Source: Chiua virens | Taxonomy: Eukaryota > Basidiomycota > Agaricomycetes > Boletales > Boletaceae | NCBI GenBank assembly: GCA_019787685.1 | Contig: JAHNUO010000001.1 | Span: 3,224,001-3,288,000 of the forward strand | Length of the DNA: 64,000 nucleotides | Direction: 5' to 3' | Part shown: piece after piece, positions 32,453-44,500 of the stretch | Layout: each line of letters begins with the position of its first letter | Position numbering within the stretch: position 1 is the first letter of the stretch | Made by a program: the position numbers and the translations under genes | Notes under the pieces: model-generated | What the model was told of the DNA's origin: nothing | Database searches by the model: none | The model's input: only the letters and a program-made list of their open reading frames with translations

Positions 32453-33319
32453 CAGTCATCCACCGGCACTTGAAACACCACTGGCACTTGAAACAAACGT
32501 AAATAAAGGCTCAACATTTCATACTTTCCACTATCTTTTTGCTGTCAGAATAGGATACAATATGTAGTTACAACTTGTGATATTTTTCTGTGTATCAGTT
32601 GCACCTGATCATGTTCTGATCATCCTTCTTGGGCGAAAATTGGATAAACTACCATCTACAAGGAGAACTAAACCTCATTATATGGTGAAAGTGCTTGGGA
32701 CACTTACATATGACTCTTAGAAACATACCTGCAATGAGTAATTTAATGAAGAAATTTTATTTCTTCTGCCAGAACAATGCTGGTTGTGCTTGTCTGACAA
32801 TGAGCACTTCGACCTTATCATTGTCTTATCGGGAAATTATGTAAGCTACTTTTTGCTACTTATGGGTAGAATTTCCAACTCTGTGTGTGGCCAAACAAGC
32901 CGCAAAGCGAACAGGAAATGCAGCAAGCACAAAAAGAGGCACAGTCTTAGTGCTCAACACAGCCTGGAAAGAAGTGGAGGAAGCGTGAAAACAATGAAAC
33001 TGTGAGCTTCAACAGACTTACAACAAGGAGTTGCGAGGACAAGTCGGTTGCTGATAATTAATGGCGATTATCTTCGCTTATTAATCTTTCAAGATATACC
33101 ATTTTTGTACTGTTTCAAGTGCCAGGGTTTGACGATAACACCCGAAATTTTCTGCACTCGTTCACCACAGAATCGTTCTATTATAGTCCCCTCAAAATTC
33201 CTCAGCTACAAGTAGGAATACATAACTACATGATCTACTAAGCTGATCTCGTTGGATCTCGAAATTGTGATTGCTACAGACCTCACAGTTTTGGTGTTTC
33301 AAGTGCCGATGGATGACTG
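32453..33319 (+). mobile_element. Small TIR transposon, TA duplication, pogo/Tc1-like
   Basis: The ends read CAGTCATCCACCGGCACTTG and, reversed, CAGTCATCCATCGGCACTTG, continuing to about 28 bp of inverted repeat. TA flanks both sides (32451-32452, 33320-33321). The subterminal motif GGCACTTGAAACA occurs twice at each end. The interior keeps a short coding relic (32784-33005; in another frame QAQKEAQSLVLNTAWKEVEE), so it is probably a deleted relative of a pogo/Tigger-type element of 867 bp. Confidence 0.8.
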
Positions 33320-33329
33320 TACTAGAATG

Positions 33330-33880
33330 GTCAGACCAAAGCCTCAAATTGCAATTCAACAGATGCAAACAAACACTTGAGCAAGTGCCACACATTGATG
33401 AACCTTGTCTCCACAATGTCCACTAAGTCGAGGTATACTTTCCAGTCGGCCTCCGTGTCAACCGAGACAGGAACATACCACATTGTCCACCACGTCGTTC
33501 CTGTGTTGGGTCCACTCTGTGTCATACATCAGACCCATCATTGGGCGTGTACATCCATGTCCCGTATCGCTGTACGCATCGCTTGGCCATGTTCGTGGCA
33601 CTTTTGGCGTCCACCACGCTCGCATGCTTTGCGTGCAGATACTGGTTACATTCGACGAGGTATAGACATCCCCCGTACGTATTCTCGGTCTCACTCATTC
33701 GCTCTTATACAATTAACACGTCCCATCGCATCACATCGGAAGGACGTCACACGTCACACACGCTCCGCTAGGATCCCACTCCGTCATCCTAACTTGACAT
33801 CGAACCCGACATGCGTCTCAACACCCTCCGCGCTAACTCAACTGTCACCTATCTCGCCTACCTATGTCACAGCGGCCTCC
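33330..33880. other. Coding-like relic, strand uncertain
   Basis: The minus strand at 33525-33370 reads TWWTMWYVPVSVDTEADWKVYLDLVD, which looks like real protein. A second minus-strand piece with KVPRTWPSDAYSDTGHG lies at about 33.6 kb in another frame. I do not recognise a family, and the plus-strand frames look incidental. Confidence 0.25.
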
Positions 33881-33899
33881 ACAACCAACACATTTACCT

Positions 33900-34510
33900 T
33901 CGAAAACCCCCCCATGTCTGTTCAATCGTACCTTCAATTCCACCCGCCAGCTTGGGTCCCCAAACCCTGCCTTATGTTCGCTCATACACTCGTCCGGATG
34001 CTCCAACTGAGCGATAAACAGCAGGGCGATATCATTACGCGCATATTCCAGTTGACATACTACTGCCGGATGAATGTGTGGATTGTATGGCGTACATGCT
34101 CGTCCAATGGGCTTGGCTCTTGGATTTGGGTCCGATCAAGGCCCGACAAATGCTGGCGCGCATCCCGAATGGAACCACCGAGTGGATAGAAGAAAGGTTG
34201 GGCGTCTGAACGAACGAAACGCTGTTCCTACGGAGCCATACGAGTTTCAATTTGTGGACACCCCTGGTGGGAGGGCAGCAAATACCTCCACCCATTCCAA
34301 TTGCACACTCGCCACGGCACCCGAACGTCTCATCCAGCTCGGGATGTTCTTTGGTTCTTCACAGCCCCGACTCAGACAGGCCGAGCGCCGACGGCTCCGG
34401 GGCCTTGGCGTTCGCTGCGGATCAGATCGGAGAAATCCTTGCTATGTGGCTGCACATGTATGTGTGGGTGATGGCCGTTTTCAAGAAAGTGCACGGAGGA
34501 ATATGAGGAC
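33900..34510 (+). pseudogene. Frame-broken fungal protein of unknown function
   Basis: Pieces in different frames read as one protein: YLQFHPPAWVPKPCLMFA, then SYTRPDAPTE, then HYAHIPVDILLPDECVDCMAY and LVQWAWLLDLGPIKARQMLARI, EWIEERLGV, and finally ALAFAADQIGEILAMWLHMYVWVMAVF. Frameshifts fall near 33.99 and 34.02 kb, and a stop at about 34207 ends one frame. The GC level and Trp-rich helices suggest a decayed host gene rather than a transposon. Confidence 0.4.
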
Positions 34511-34569
34511 CGTCTGGTGGTAACTCGTGTGGGTCCTGAGAGTACCCCTCTCTAACATGTTCTTTCCCA

Positions 34570-34910
34570 AGCTCTCTTGCCGCGACCCACCCACTCTATA
34601 CGACACTAAGCTTCCAGGGGCTCAACGTGCCGCTCTTCATTGCAACGGATGCACAACTTGGCGTAGACGACCCACTACTGGCTCCCTTGATACGCACGTT
34701 TCCATGCACGTTCATTTTGAGAGCGGGGTAGCGGGTCTCGAAGGGTTGCAGAATGGGTACGATGATGTGCCTCTGGCTGGGTACGTAGCGCCGATAGTGG
34801 ATGCATTGGTGGTGGGCAAGGCACGGGCAATTGTTGGACTGACGGGAGTACATTTAGCTTTCGATCGATTCAAGGTACTTCTGAAACATCATTATTTTAG
34901 TTGCGTTCGA
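34570..34910 (+). pseudogene. O-fucosyltransferase-like C-terminal fragment
   Basis: One frame reads LYDTKLPGLNVPLFIATDAQLG and then DPLLAPLIRTFPCTFIL. It shifts at about 34715 to ESGVAGLEGLQNGYDDVPLAGYVAPIVDALVVGKARAIVGLTG. The order of an FIATDA strand, a Pro-Leu helix, then a membrane-like helix with an AR.(I/V)VGT.G segment is that of GDP-fucose protein O-fucosyltransferase-like proteins of mushrooms. The N-terminal half is missing and the frame is broken. Assignment is from memory of the family; a PF10250 search would test it. Confidence 0.45.
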
Positions 34911-34929
34911 GTGCAGAAATCTTGGTAGT

Positions 34930-37490
34930 CTTATCGACGTTTATCAATAGCCATTCTACCCCGGTGAACTTGGCCTTGGGGCGACAAAATTCACCCAATG
35001 TCCCAACACATCTGCCACTTGTTCGCTGACATGTTAGGATGTCTGAAACTGTTAACGAGGAATGCAGAAGCGAGAGCTTCACGACACTCCTAGACATGTC
35101 CAACTACTTACATCTTCGGATTTCCCTCTTCCAATACTAGGACCTGCCTTGCGTTTCATGCATTCTGCAGTGAGTTGACCTGGATGTCGCCAGCAAGAGG
35201 TGGGGAATACATGGGCATGAAGCCAAGAATAGAAGCTCAAGGCTTAGCACATGATGATGCTTCGGATCTCTTGGCGATCGAGGTGACGCTTGTTGCTGTT
35301 AGCCCATGTATCGATCTTCTCTCGCTGCTATTCTAATCCTTGTGCTCTAAATATAGCAGATTCATTATAACAAGGCCCTCAAGACGTCTGACTGGCGTAA
35401 TACGCATGGTGACCTGCCGATCGTGCAGCGGAAGTGATGGATAGCTGATAGGATAGACAGACGTGTCAGTGTCCTTTCAGTCCCGCCAGAGTCTTATGTA
35501 CCTTCCGACTAAAACAAAACAAAACGATCTGTGTCCGGCAAACAATGCAGACGTCGGCTGACTCGAGGGGCAGCAAAAACCTCGAATTACGGTTGTCTGA
35601 AGCCTTCAGTCAGGTTGCGACAGGGTGCTTCATGTGAGGTTTTCCTATCGTTCCTCTGCTTCTGATCCACCCGCAGGTAGAAATGTACTTGATTTAGGTC
35701 ATCCAGGGAAGATCAATTGCCACGATCAAAATAAAATCGTCAGTGAAACAATATCGCAGACGGTATCACATTCTCATCCGCTGCCCCAGATCACGAGGTC
35801 AACTTTGGTCTTGTGCGGCAGAAACTTGAAGAGGCGCCACTTGGTTCGGTAAGTCGTCCTTGAAGTAGACGCAAATCATTGATTGCATCACCCGCGGACA
35901 GGAAACACTGGTCGTCCGACCTGAAACCTGAACGTGACCTTTCTCCCCAGATCAGGATTATCTCTCGACTGACCGTTCCCCTCTGCATTCACACGGGCAC
36001 TGGGATCGGACGATGGCCCGGGCGATCTCACAGTTCACTTGCCTGATATGACTCGCTGTATTTGGAACCCCTTCGCTCTTCGATCTCTCGGTGTCCCTCA
36101 CGCAAACCAGCCCCGGCCTGTGCTCTATCTTTCCGACCCTACGCCCTGGATTCCGGATATCAACATACCAACGATAACGTGGCATCGTGAAGAGGAGACA
36201 CACGGTGTGTCGTATCCCGATAAGCCAAGGACAGGGATGCAGGGCCACAAGACAAACTGGACTTGATTCCACCTGTCTCCGTATCTGATGTCCGGAATCA
36301 CATTACATCCGCGGAAAGGGGAAGGAGCCCCAAACGGACGGCGATGGTGCACATCGTTGTCAGCCGTAGCCCGTGTCGTGCTCTGCCATACACATGTGCC
36401 TCTGTCTCCCCTCTCTACCTTCTCTCCTACGTCGTTTCATTCGTCCCCTAGTTGCAGGAAGGGAACGGAAAAATTCTCCCCTCACACTGATGACGGCTTA
36501 CGATCGGCACTACCTCCCTGGCACTCAAGTTGGGTGTGCGTACAACCTGCACCTTTCCTTCCGCCGACGACCTCCCCTTCTACTTCCATCACGATGCTCA
36601 TATGTGGTATAATTATTTAAATCCTACCCGAAATGCTTTCCCCCGGAACGACTCGAACTCGCCTCGCATACCACTGGGAGTACCAGCTGTCGGGCCGGAC
36701 ACTGGCATTCAAGATGCCTATATTTAAATTGGCCTTTGAAACGGGGTAACTGACGTGGGTCACTCGCGTCGGTGCCATGTCCCTCTGCCCCATCCGCTCC
36801 ATGCCACACTGGCAAGTGGAGGTCCTACTCTTGACCTTCTTTGACCACCTCCTACAGCCTTCATCCGAATGGATATCTGATCGACGGCACCACTTTGTAC
36901 CCCTTTTTTTCCTCGACGTCGAAACATTTAAGTCACTCCGCACCGTCAAAATCAACGCAAGATCGATTCCAGAAAAAAAAAAGCAATCTGGTGTATAAAC
37001 GATGACTATAACGTATTAGAGACTCGGCGCCACATCCCTTTCAGCCACCAAGGGCGAGAGGGAGAAGCATATCTACACTACTATTCTTGACGCGAAATAG
37101 GGATTATGTACGAAACAACTCGAACAAATGCAAAAGTATGACTATGATAGTGTTTCGTGAAAATCAGACCAACATGTGTAAAAAGACTGTCAAAAGAACA
37201 TGAGGTGAAAGAAGTGAAAGTGAAACGAAGCAAAACTATGAGAAACAGAAGCTGAATAAATGACGATCAAGCGACGACAACAAGCCTATATGCACACGAG
37301 AGCATGTTTAAAGAGGGGAGCATAGATAATAGATGAGGCCGCTCAGCATAATAACAGTGTCCGCTGGCAGTAAGAACCAAATACACCAGCGTGCGACGCG
37401 AATGCGAGTGGGGTTTGATAAGACCGTGAAGTGAATGTCGATAGCATAAACGAAAGCGAAACCATATATGTTTTGGGTAGGGTATCAATG
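34930..37490. other. No recognisable gene
   Basis: About 2.5 kb. Only short competing frames and no plausible exon chain are seen. A TAATTATTTAAAT AT-run lies at about 36610. The last part should include the 3' UTR and terminator of the GATA-factor gene. Confidence 0.45.
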
Positions 37491-37499
37491 TCGTGTCCT

Positions 37500-40400
37500 C
37501 TATTCCCGCGGCGGAGCGGACTCGACAGGCCAGATCGTCTCGCGGCTTCGTTCCCGCTCACTCGTACGGGTAATAGGAATCGAGGGAGATGCCGCTGGTG
37601 TCAATCCCGGTTGGGGAGCTTGCTGAGGAGACTGCTCATGAGACGGAGGTTGTTGAGGAGCAGGTTGAGGAGCAGGTTGAGGAGCAGGTTGAGGCAGCGT
37701 TTGAGCCTGGTGTTGTGGCTGTGCTGGTAACGGAGATGGCTGTGCGGGAGGTTGCGGCCCCAGCATCTCATCAAGTCCGCGCTTGATACCTGCCATCATT
37801 TTGTCCGTCCTCTCAAGCAACTCTTCCATACGTTTGCGTTGCTCGTGGAGCTCCATGTAATGTTGTCGTAGCTCGTTTGGTGTAAGGATGCCTGGCAACA
37901 CTCCGTTCAATACGTCATGGGGAGGCGGTGAGTGCCCATGTCCGAGGCCATAATACCCATGACCCACACCATGTGGCGGGGGTAGAACATAGCCGACACC
38001 CGCAGCGAGTCCAGGGTTTAATGGAGAATGCGTTCTGCTGGGTGCATTAGAACCGGACCGCAAGTAGCTGGACTGTGCACCGCTAAAATCACGGGCACCA
38101 AGAAGACCAGGTGGACCGTACCCATATCGTTCACCTAGTGCGGCGTTCAGTGGGGGTAAATCAAGACCAGCGTGAGGTGATCCGATAAATGCCCCATGAC
38201 CAGAGGGAACACGCCCGAGATGGTGCGCGAAGCGGTCTAACTCAGGACCAGGTTGCATGGCCCGAGGAAGCGAGTGACTGCGATCCCCGCCGAGTGCTTC
38301 CACGATTTGATGATGCATACTCATTACACCTTCAGCCCATAAAGAACTGTGAGAGTCCCGAGAGACTTTCCGTGCGGATGCACGCTCACCCTTACCCCTT
38401 CCTCGTCCGCCGCTCTCCTGTGGAGACTCGTCTTCAGGGTCGCCCATATCCTCGTCCTCGTCCTTATCCCGAGTACGACCTTTCTCGCGATCGCTCTTTC
38501 CCCTTCGAGCCCGTTTTCGCCGAGGCTGCGGTTCCTCAATCTCGTTATCACTCTCCTCCCCTCCCGTGTTCGCATGTTGGCTACCACCCGATTGGCCAAT
38601 TCCAACAAGAGCTTCTGCAGCTTGATGATCTGTAATTCGTGCCGAGGACATGCCAGCTGCGGCAGGAACACGTTTCCGTCGTTTGATCACAGTCTTCTTC
38701 ATCGAATTGGGGCGATGAGTGCCATGGAGCTTGAAATACAGGCCTATTGATGGGATAGCAGTCAGTCAAACATGGACGTCGACGTACGGTAGAGGTGGAC
38801 AATAAACGCGGACGCTAGGCAGGCCAACCTGGCCGCGAAAGGAAGCAAAGTTCCCACCGGCAGGAGATAAGATATGGGACGAATAACATAGAAGGAAGGA
38901 ATGATAAGATGAGGGTAAACACCCCGACGCTCGAAGCGAAGACATGCGCGCATCCCGGATGGCATCAACGTGCAGCGTGTCGTTTACGAGAAATCATCAA
39001 CGTCCAGGGAATATGACGACAGCAAGGAAACACGCTCCCAAGCACAGCAGACACGAGATGAGATAGAAACGCACCGCATGCATTGCAGATGTTGTTACCC
39101 ACATCGTCCCTCCTCCAGAGCGGGGTGGTGCTGGTACCACAGTTTGCGCAGCTCAACGCTCCAACTGCTGATTTGGCCGTCTTCTTCGGGGGTGCGGGGC
39201 TGTCACCCTCAACACCGGGGGAAGTGATGTCGGCAGCAGGAGAGGCTACTTGAGGGGCGGCGGCGGCATCATTGGTGGTAGCAGGTTCGGTGTCGAGCCT
39301 CCCAGACACTACAAGAGAATTGTTTAGCGTCGGGCAGCCAGCGCATGCGCTGGATCCTCCAGTGCCATCGCAGCGTCCATCCCCCGGGCACGTGCCACCA
39401 CCAGCGTTGGTGTGCGCACCTATTGCAGAAGCGGGCTTGGTGGATGGAGACGACTTGGAAAGGGGCTTTTGCTGGGGTTGACCGGTGGCCTCAGTTTGCG
39501 GAGACGATGAGGGTACATCCGTAGTTTTCGAGTGTTGATTTTGGGAAGCAGATGACGCTGCAGGTGCCTGATTCGGATTAGACATGTCGGATTCCCCGCC
39601 ACCGTTTGAAGGCTGAGATGGGGGTTGGGCAGAGGTAACAGGTGTTGGGGTACGAGCCAAGGAGGTGGGACGAGCCACCTTGCGTGATTTGAGGTAAAGA
39701 CCTAGTGACGATAGACAACGAAAAAACGGGAAGCAAAGTGCCCACGAGTTGCACACATTTCAATCAGCACACACTGCTAAAGCACTGACAAGACGGTAGG
39801 GTAGGACAAGAGCGTAGGAAAAAGAATCTGGGCCAATCGCGATCATGTCCGACACGACATGCCGAGAACACGCGGTGCAGATGTAGCCGCAGTGCAACAT
39901 GATGATACACATCGACCGGCTAGTAAGAAGCGTGTCTGCACAAAACGGGCGCCCGCGACCCAAGGTGTGCCATGCGTTGACACGTGACGGAGACGGAGGA
40001 GGAAATGAAAGAGATGAGATGAAAACGGATACAATCACTCACCGCAAGCATTGCAGATGGTCTTGCCCTGGGCGTCACGTCGCCAGAGAGGCGTGTCCAA
40101 CGTTCCACAGTTGGTGCAGCTAGTACGCTGCTGTGGAGGCTGCTGAAGCTGTTGCGGCGGTTGAACAGGCTGTGCTGGTGTGGCAGTAGCGAGTTGCTCT
40201 GGGGGTTGGGTCTGCGATTGATCCGACTGTTGCTGGGAAGGCGACTGCTGGGAAACGACGGGGGTGGTGGCGCTGAGGTGGTCATTGACAGCGAGCTGTT
40301 GCGCGCGATCCTTGTGCTGATTCAGCAACTGCTCGTAGGTGGTGAATTCGGCAGAGGAGATACGCTGATGGAGCGCGTGTGCAGCGTCAGCAAGGTCGGG

Positions 40401-40505
40401 TGTGGATTGTGCGCGTTGGTCGGAAGCTGTGCCGGAGAACTGCTGTTGTATGCGGGAGAGATGGTGCATATTCAATGCGGGGGGTTCCATTACGATTGGG
40501 GACAT
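37500..40505 (-). CDS. urbs1: SreA/Urbs1/Fep1-type iron-responsive GATA repressor
   Basis: Exons 40505-40043, 39701-39075 and 38743-37500 join to 777 residues. Both phase-1 introns interrupt the same Gly codon inside a zinc finger. Finger 1 is Cys130-x2-Cys133-x17-Cys151-x2-Cys154 followed by [14 protein letters not shown]. Finger 2 is Cys339-x2-Cys342-x17-Cys360-x2-Cys363 with [16 protein letters not shown]. Between them stands C-x5-C-x8-C-x2-C (Cys259, 265, 274, 277), the iron-sensing cysteine motif of this family. A basic, acidic and Gly-rich middle is followed by a C-terminal coiled coil ([27 protein letters not shown]) and Pro/Gln repeats. In characterised fungi these proteins repress siderophore and iron-uptake genes in iron-replete cells by binding GATA sites. 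The gene looks intact. Confidence 0.95.
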
Positions 40506-40599
40506 TTTCGAAAAAGTCTATCTAGAGATACGATTAAAAGGAATTTTCGAGTAGACTGTTGATTGGGACGCGGTCAGTTCCGAGTGTTGGATCAGGAAC

Positions 40600-40740
40600 A
40601 ATAAAGGTACCAAAGAGATGTGATTAAGAAGAGGATGAAGGGGACAGAAAGAGATGAGGAGGAGGGGAGTGGGGACGGGGGAGGGAGAGAGATGGAGGAG
40701 GAGGAGGAGAGACGGGGACAGAAGAGAGCACCGAGAGTTT
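40600..40740 (-). promoter_or_regulatory. Pyrimidine-rich tract upstream of the GATA-factor gene
   Basis: On the coding (minus) strand this is a CT-rich run of about 130 bp, 100-230 bp before the start codon. CT tracts of this kind are common at the transcription start of basidiomycete genes. It probably contains the start site and 5' leader. Confidence 0.5.
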
Positions 40741-40763
40741 ATGATTTGTGGTCGACGGGAACC

Positions 40764-41563
40764 GATAAACTAATAGATAACCCACATCTAGCCAATCAGA
40801 TTACTCCAGTTTCAAAATCAATTATTTCATAATCCCCGCACTTTTGTTATCTGCCTCCGTTCTCTGCTAGCATTTCTGGGCCGCTAACCACCTCACAAAA
40901 TTGATAATAAAATTCCACCCATCGCGCAGATGCAGTTCTCCATCTCCATCTCTATATGCCATCTGGTGAAAATTTATCGCTAATAATGAGCGCTACGCTC
41001 GGAAATCTGCGTTACATATTACATACTACGCCGTACATCAGTTTGTGTATATTTGTTTTGTGGCGCCGTACGCTCCCAGGGTCAATCTTATCTCCCACCG
41101 CAGTCCCAGTCAACGGATCCTTCCCATCTCTGATCTACTCTAGTATTATTAACTGTTGTATTTTGATACACCCTCAGACTGATCTGACACCCGTTTCATA
41201 GGTCTGCCTTTCTGCCATTCAAGGTTTTAGACCCTGCCGCTACTCAGTACCGACCACCCCTTTCTTCAGTTCACTGATTTACTCTACAGAGACTGTGCCC
41301 GTCCTGCGGCTGTACGTGATCTGATCCCCGTGTGAGTGCCATTGCGACCCAAACATGGAACGTGTCTCGTTCTTCGGGACTCTCTACGCCCGTAACAGCC
41401 AGCGGCGCACCAAAGATACCCATGATATCCGAATAGACTCATCGCTCGGGCCATATCTTGGCATGGGCCGCTATGTCCACACTTTATGTACCTCTATGGT
41501 CGCTCTATCGCCCTCCTCAGAATGCATACGTGTCCCTTGTACATTGGGCTGCCGATAAGATAA
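40764..41563 (-). promoter_or_regulatory. Cluster of GATA motifs upstream of the GATA-factor gene
   Basis: GATAA or TTATC occurs at 40764, 40776, 40847, 40903, 40974 and 41088, within 330 bp. An overlapping pair CCGATAAGATAAG lies at 41554-41563. These are the core binding sites of GATA factors. Their density fits autoregulation of the iron repressor, or control by a second GATA factor such as the nitrogen regulator. Function is inferred from motif only. Confidence 0.5.
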
Positions 41564-41569
41564 GACAAG

Positions 41570-44500
41570 AAAAAGGTCCCGCCCTGCATTTCCTTCTTCG
41601 CTGCGTCTTTTTTCTCCCGTCGGTTTCGTCATTGTGTTTCTAAAAATGTGCATAAAGTTGGGACCTTGAGCTAGACCGTGTCAAAAAAGCACAATTGATT
41701 GGCTGCTATGTGATCGGCTAAAAAGACTCGGCTGTTTTGTTGATTAGCCCCCCGCTCGTCGCAGATTTCCCTCGCTCGCTTCCGACGATGCGAAAAAAAA
41801 TAAAAACATCGTTTGGCATGTTGTGTTGACCCTGGTTCACTTGAAACCGAGATTATCAACCACGCCTGAAACACAGATCCCACACACTCCTGCTTTTTTT
41901 GCGCGCAGCACATAATGATAGCATAGATATGATTCAGATGATATGATCCTTCTACCCATTCAATAGCCGTCCTCTGTCAATGGTTTCAGCAGCTTTACAC
42001 TACATTGCTTTGCAAATTACCCCAAACGTCTTCTTTCCCCGTCTGTCGTCCCTCCAACGTTCAGCCAAGTATTGTCAGTCATCGAGTAAGCGATGTCACA
42101 ATCCGATGCCTCTGGCGACCATCCAAAACATAAATTAAACGCTATTCATTTCACGCGTCACACCCGTTTCGATGAGAGCGAGGGAAAATGAGAAATTCTG
42201 TGGATTTTTTCCACGTGCAACCAGGGCGACCGCGACAACGAACGTTGCTGATCTTGCCGGCCGACCGACTCGCATCATGACGGGAACTATATTAAGTACT
42301 CTGACGTTGAGAATAATCATGTGTCAGCGGGAAAGCCCGCCGAGTCGCGCAAAAACACCGCAACCGAGCCCGAGGCTCGTGTGACGCGACGACGGGGACT
42401 GCCAGCAAGTCAAATCGCGCACAATGAGGCCGAGGCTGCGGGGCAGTCCCGCCAGAAGCCACGACGTCGACGTTCGACGTATACAACTCCGACGTCAACG
42501 CCGACTCCGATATTGTGTACAGGTATTCTAATCTTCATATCAACTTTGATCATGATGTATGATGATGAGAACGGCCATCAATGCAACAGACACGTCTTAC
42601 ATGCGGCGATGAGAGAGGAAGCTACTCGTCGGGCAAGTGCCACAACTCGTGTTTCAAATGCGCTTTCAATGATAAAAAAAGTGATGTGTTGGATCCCGAC
42701 GGGTCCTACCTTGACACGGGTGTACACGACGAGACCTCGTCCCGCATGGCGGCGAGACGGTAGCACCGTGTCAGATGTATCTTGTCAGTGCCACTTCCGT
42801 ATCTATCACCGGAACCAGTTTACACACTGGTCGTGATCTCGATACACAGATGTGGATGATCGAAAGGAGGAAACACGAGGCGCCGCGTTATGACGCACCG
42901 CAACGCATCTCCCAACGCATCACCGTTCACAGGAATCCTCGAGGCATTATCACCCTATCGATTCTCCCTTACGCGCCCGCGCGCGAACCTAGGTTTGACG
43001 AGTTTATGCCGCATAAAGCAGCAAGAACTCGGATATCAAATCGGCGTGCCATCGAGGCATGACTCCGCCGCATGAGCTATCCTCCGTTCAGATCGTGCAG
43101 GTATCTCAATCTCTCGCTTGGAGATCATCAAACACGAGCGTTGACAACTCGGTCTGGTGCGTGAGGTAAGCAAGCCAGTTATCGGACACATGTACGTGGC
43201 CCTGGCGAGAACTTCTGACACGTGCAACGAGCACGCTTGTGGTAATTGATTTAAAGCTGGTGTGAACACGCTGTTGAACACTGCTGTTGAACGGAGAGGT
43301 GGATAGGACTCATCGCGGGGCTGTGATTTGGACAATGTGTTCCAACGGAGGCCAATCGGCGAGCGCCCATGTGCAACCCAGTATATAAATGGACACCAGC
43401 TTCGAACCAACCATCCGATGATCGACTACGCCATGTCATTTGGAGTAACCGTGACGGCATGGATGTCCACTGATGGAAGCTCCGAGAGAGCGAGGCATGC
43501 ATATCTCGGTTTCGATCATAGACTGACCCTCGGGCCTTGCCATTTGCTCGACGTATTTTTCAGAACGGCGATTCGTATCAGGCCACTTCATCCGTCCGAG
43601 AGAGAGGTGATTTTCAAATGCTCAAACCTTTTGACTTGGAAGCGATTGCGATGGTGCGGTCCATGGCGACAGTGCGGGCTTGATCCAGCAAGTCCATGTT
43701 CTCCGACCGCACACTCGAGGAGTTGTGGCGCGTTGGACAAGTACGATCGATAACCACGTCGAGACGAGCCCCAAAGATGAAGAACATCGGAAGAATGAAG
43801 CGACCTTCGGCAAATCATTTCAACCAGCATAAACACGTACATTCCAATCTTGTATTCGAGCGCGTTTGGCATGCCCCACTGCTATACAGGAAAAACGCAA
43901 AAGAAACGAATGCCTGACGGGGAATGGAACCTATGGCGATGCTTGCGTGAGATCCCGCGATTCAAGCTGTCATCATCCGAGCACTGACATTCACGTACGA
44001 CGTACGTACGATCGATCGTCCTCCCAAGGACCGTACGTCGTACGGTGCGATAATCTCGCCCTCGGAGCGCAGTATCAATTGTATCCGATTTTCGTCAGAC
44101 CACTCAAAGACACGCATGTCGTACCCTACACCATGCATTCATACCCGGAGATTTGACTCGGAATCGGATAGGGGCACCGAGTCACCATACTGGATGTCTG
44201 CTGGCCATCTGAATCAAATTACGACCCGTTTGGTACGTCGTTGCATCAAAACGCATGGTCACATGTCCGTCTATTATGAACACGTCAATGAAATCCGTAT
44301 TTCCGTTCACCGTGATCGTGCCAACCTATTGTCAGCTCAAAACCCGTGTCAGATATGTGGACGCATATACACATATTGACGTCGTGGTCACCACATCGTG
44401 TGCATGCGTACGCCGCTTCCGAAAATCCAAGTCGTTCAAGGATATCTCACTTGCCCTCTCCCTGGTGATTTTTGTCGTCTGGATCCCTTCAACTTGAACT

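Noticed and set aside
36640..36725. tRNA gene on the minus strand near a GAGTTCGAGTCG sequence
   Set aside because: The T-stem does not pair and no acceptor stem can be formed.
37431..38750. Plus-strand proteins opposite the GATA-factor gene
   Set aside because: They are antisense shadows of the Pro/Gln- and Arg-rich coding sequence.
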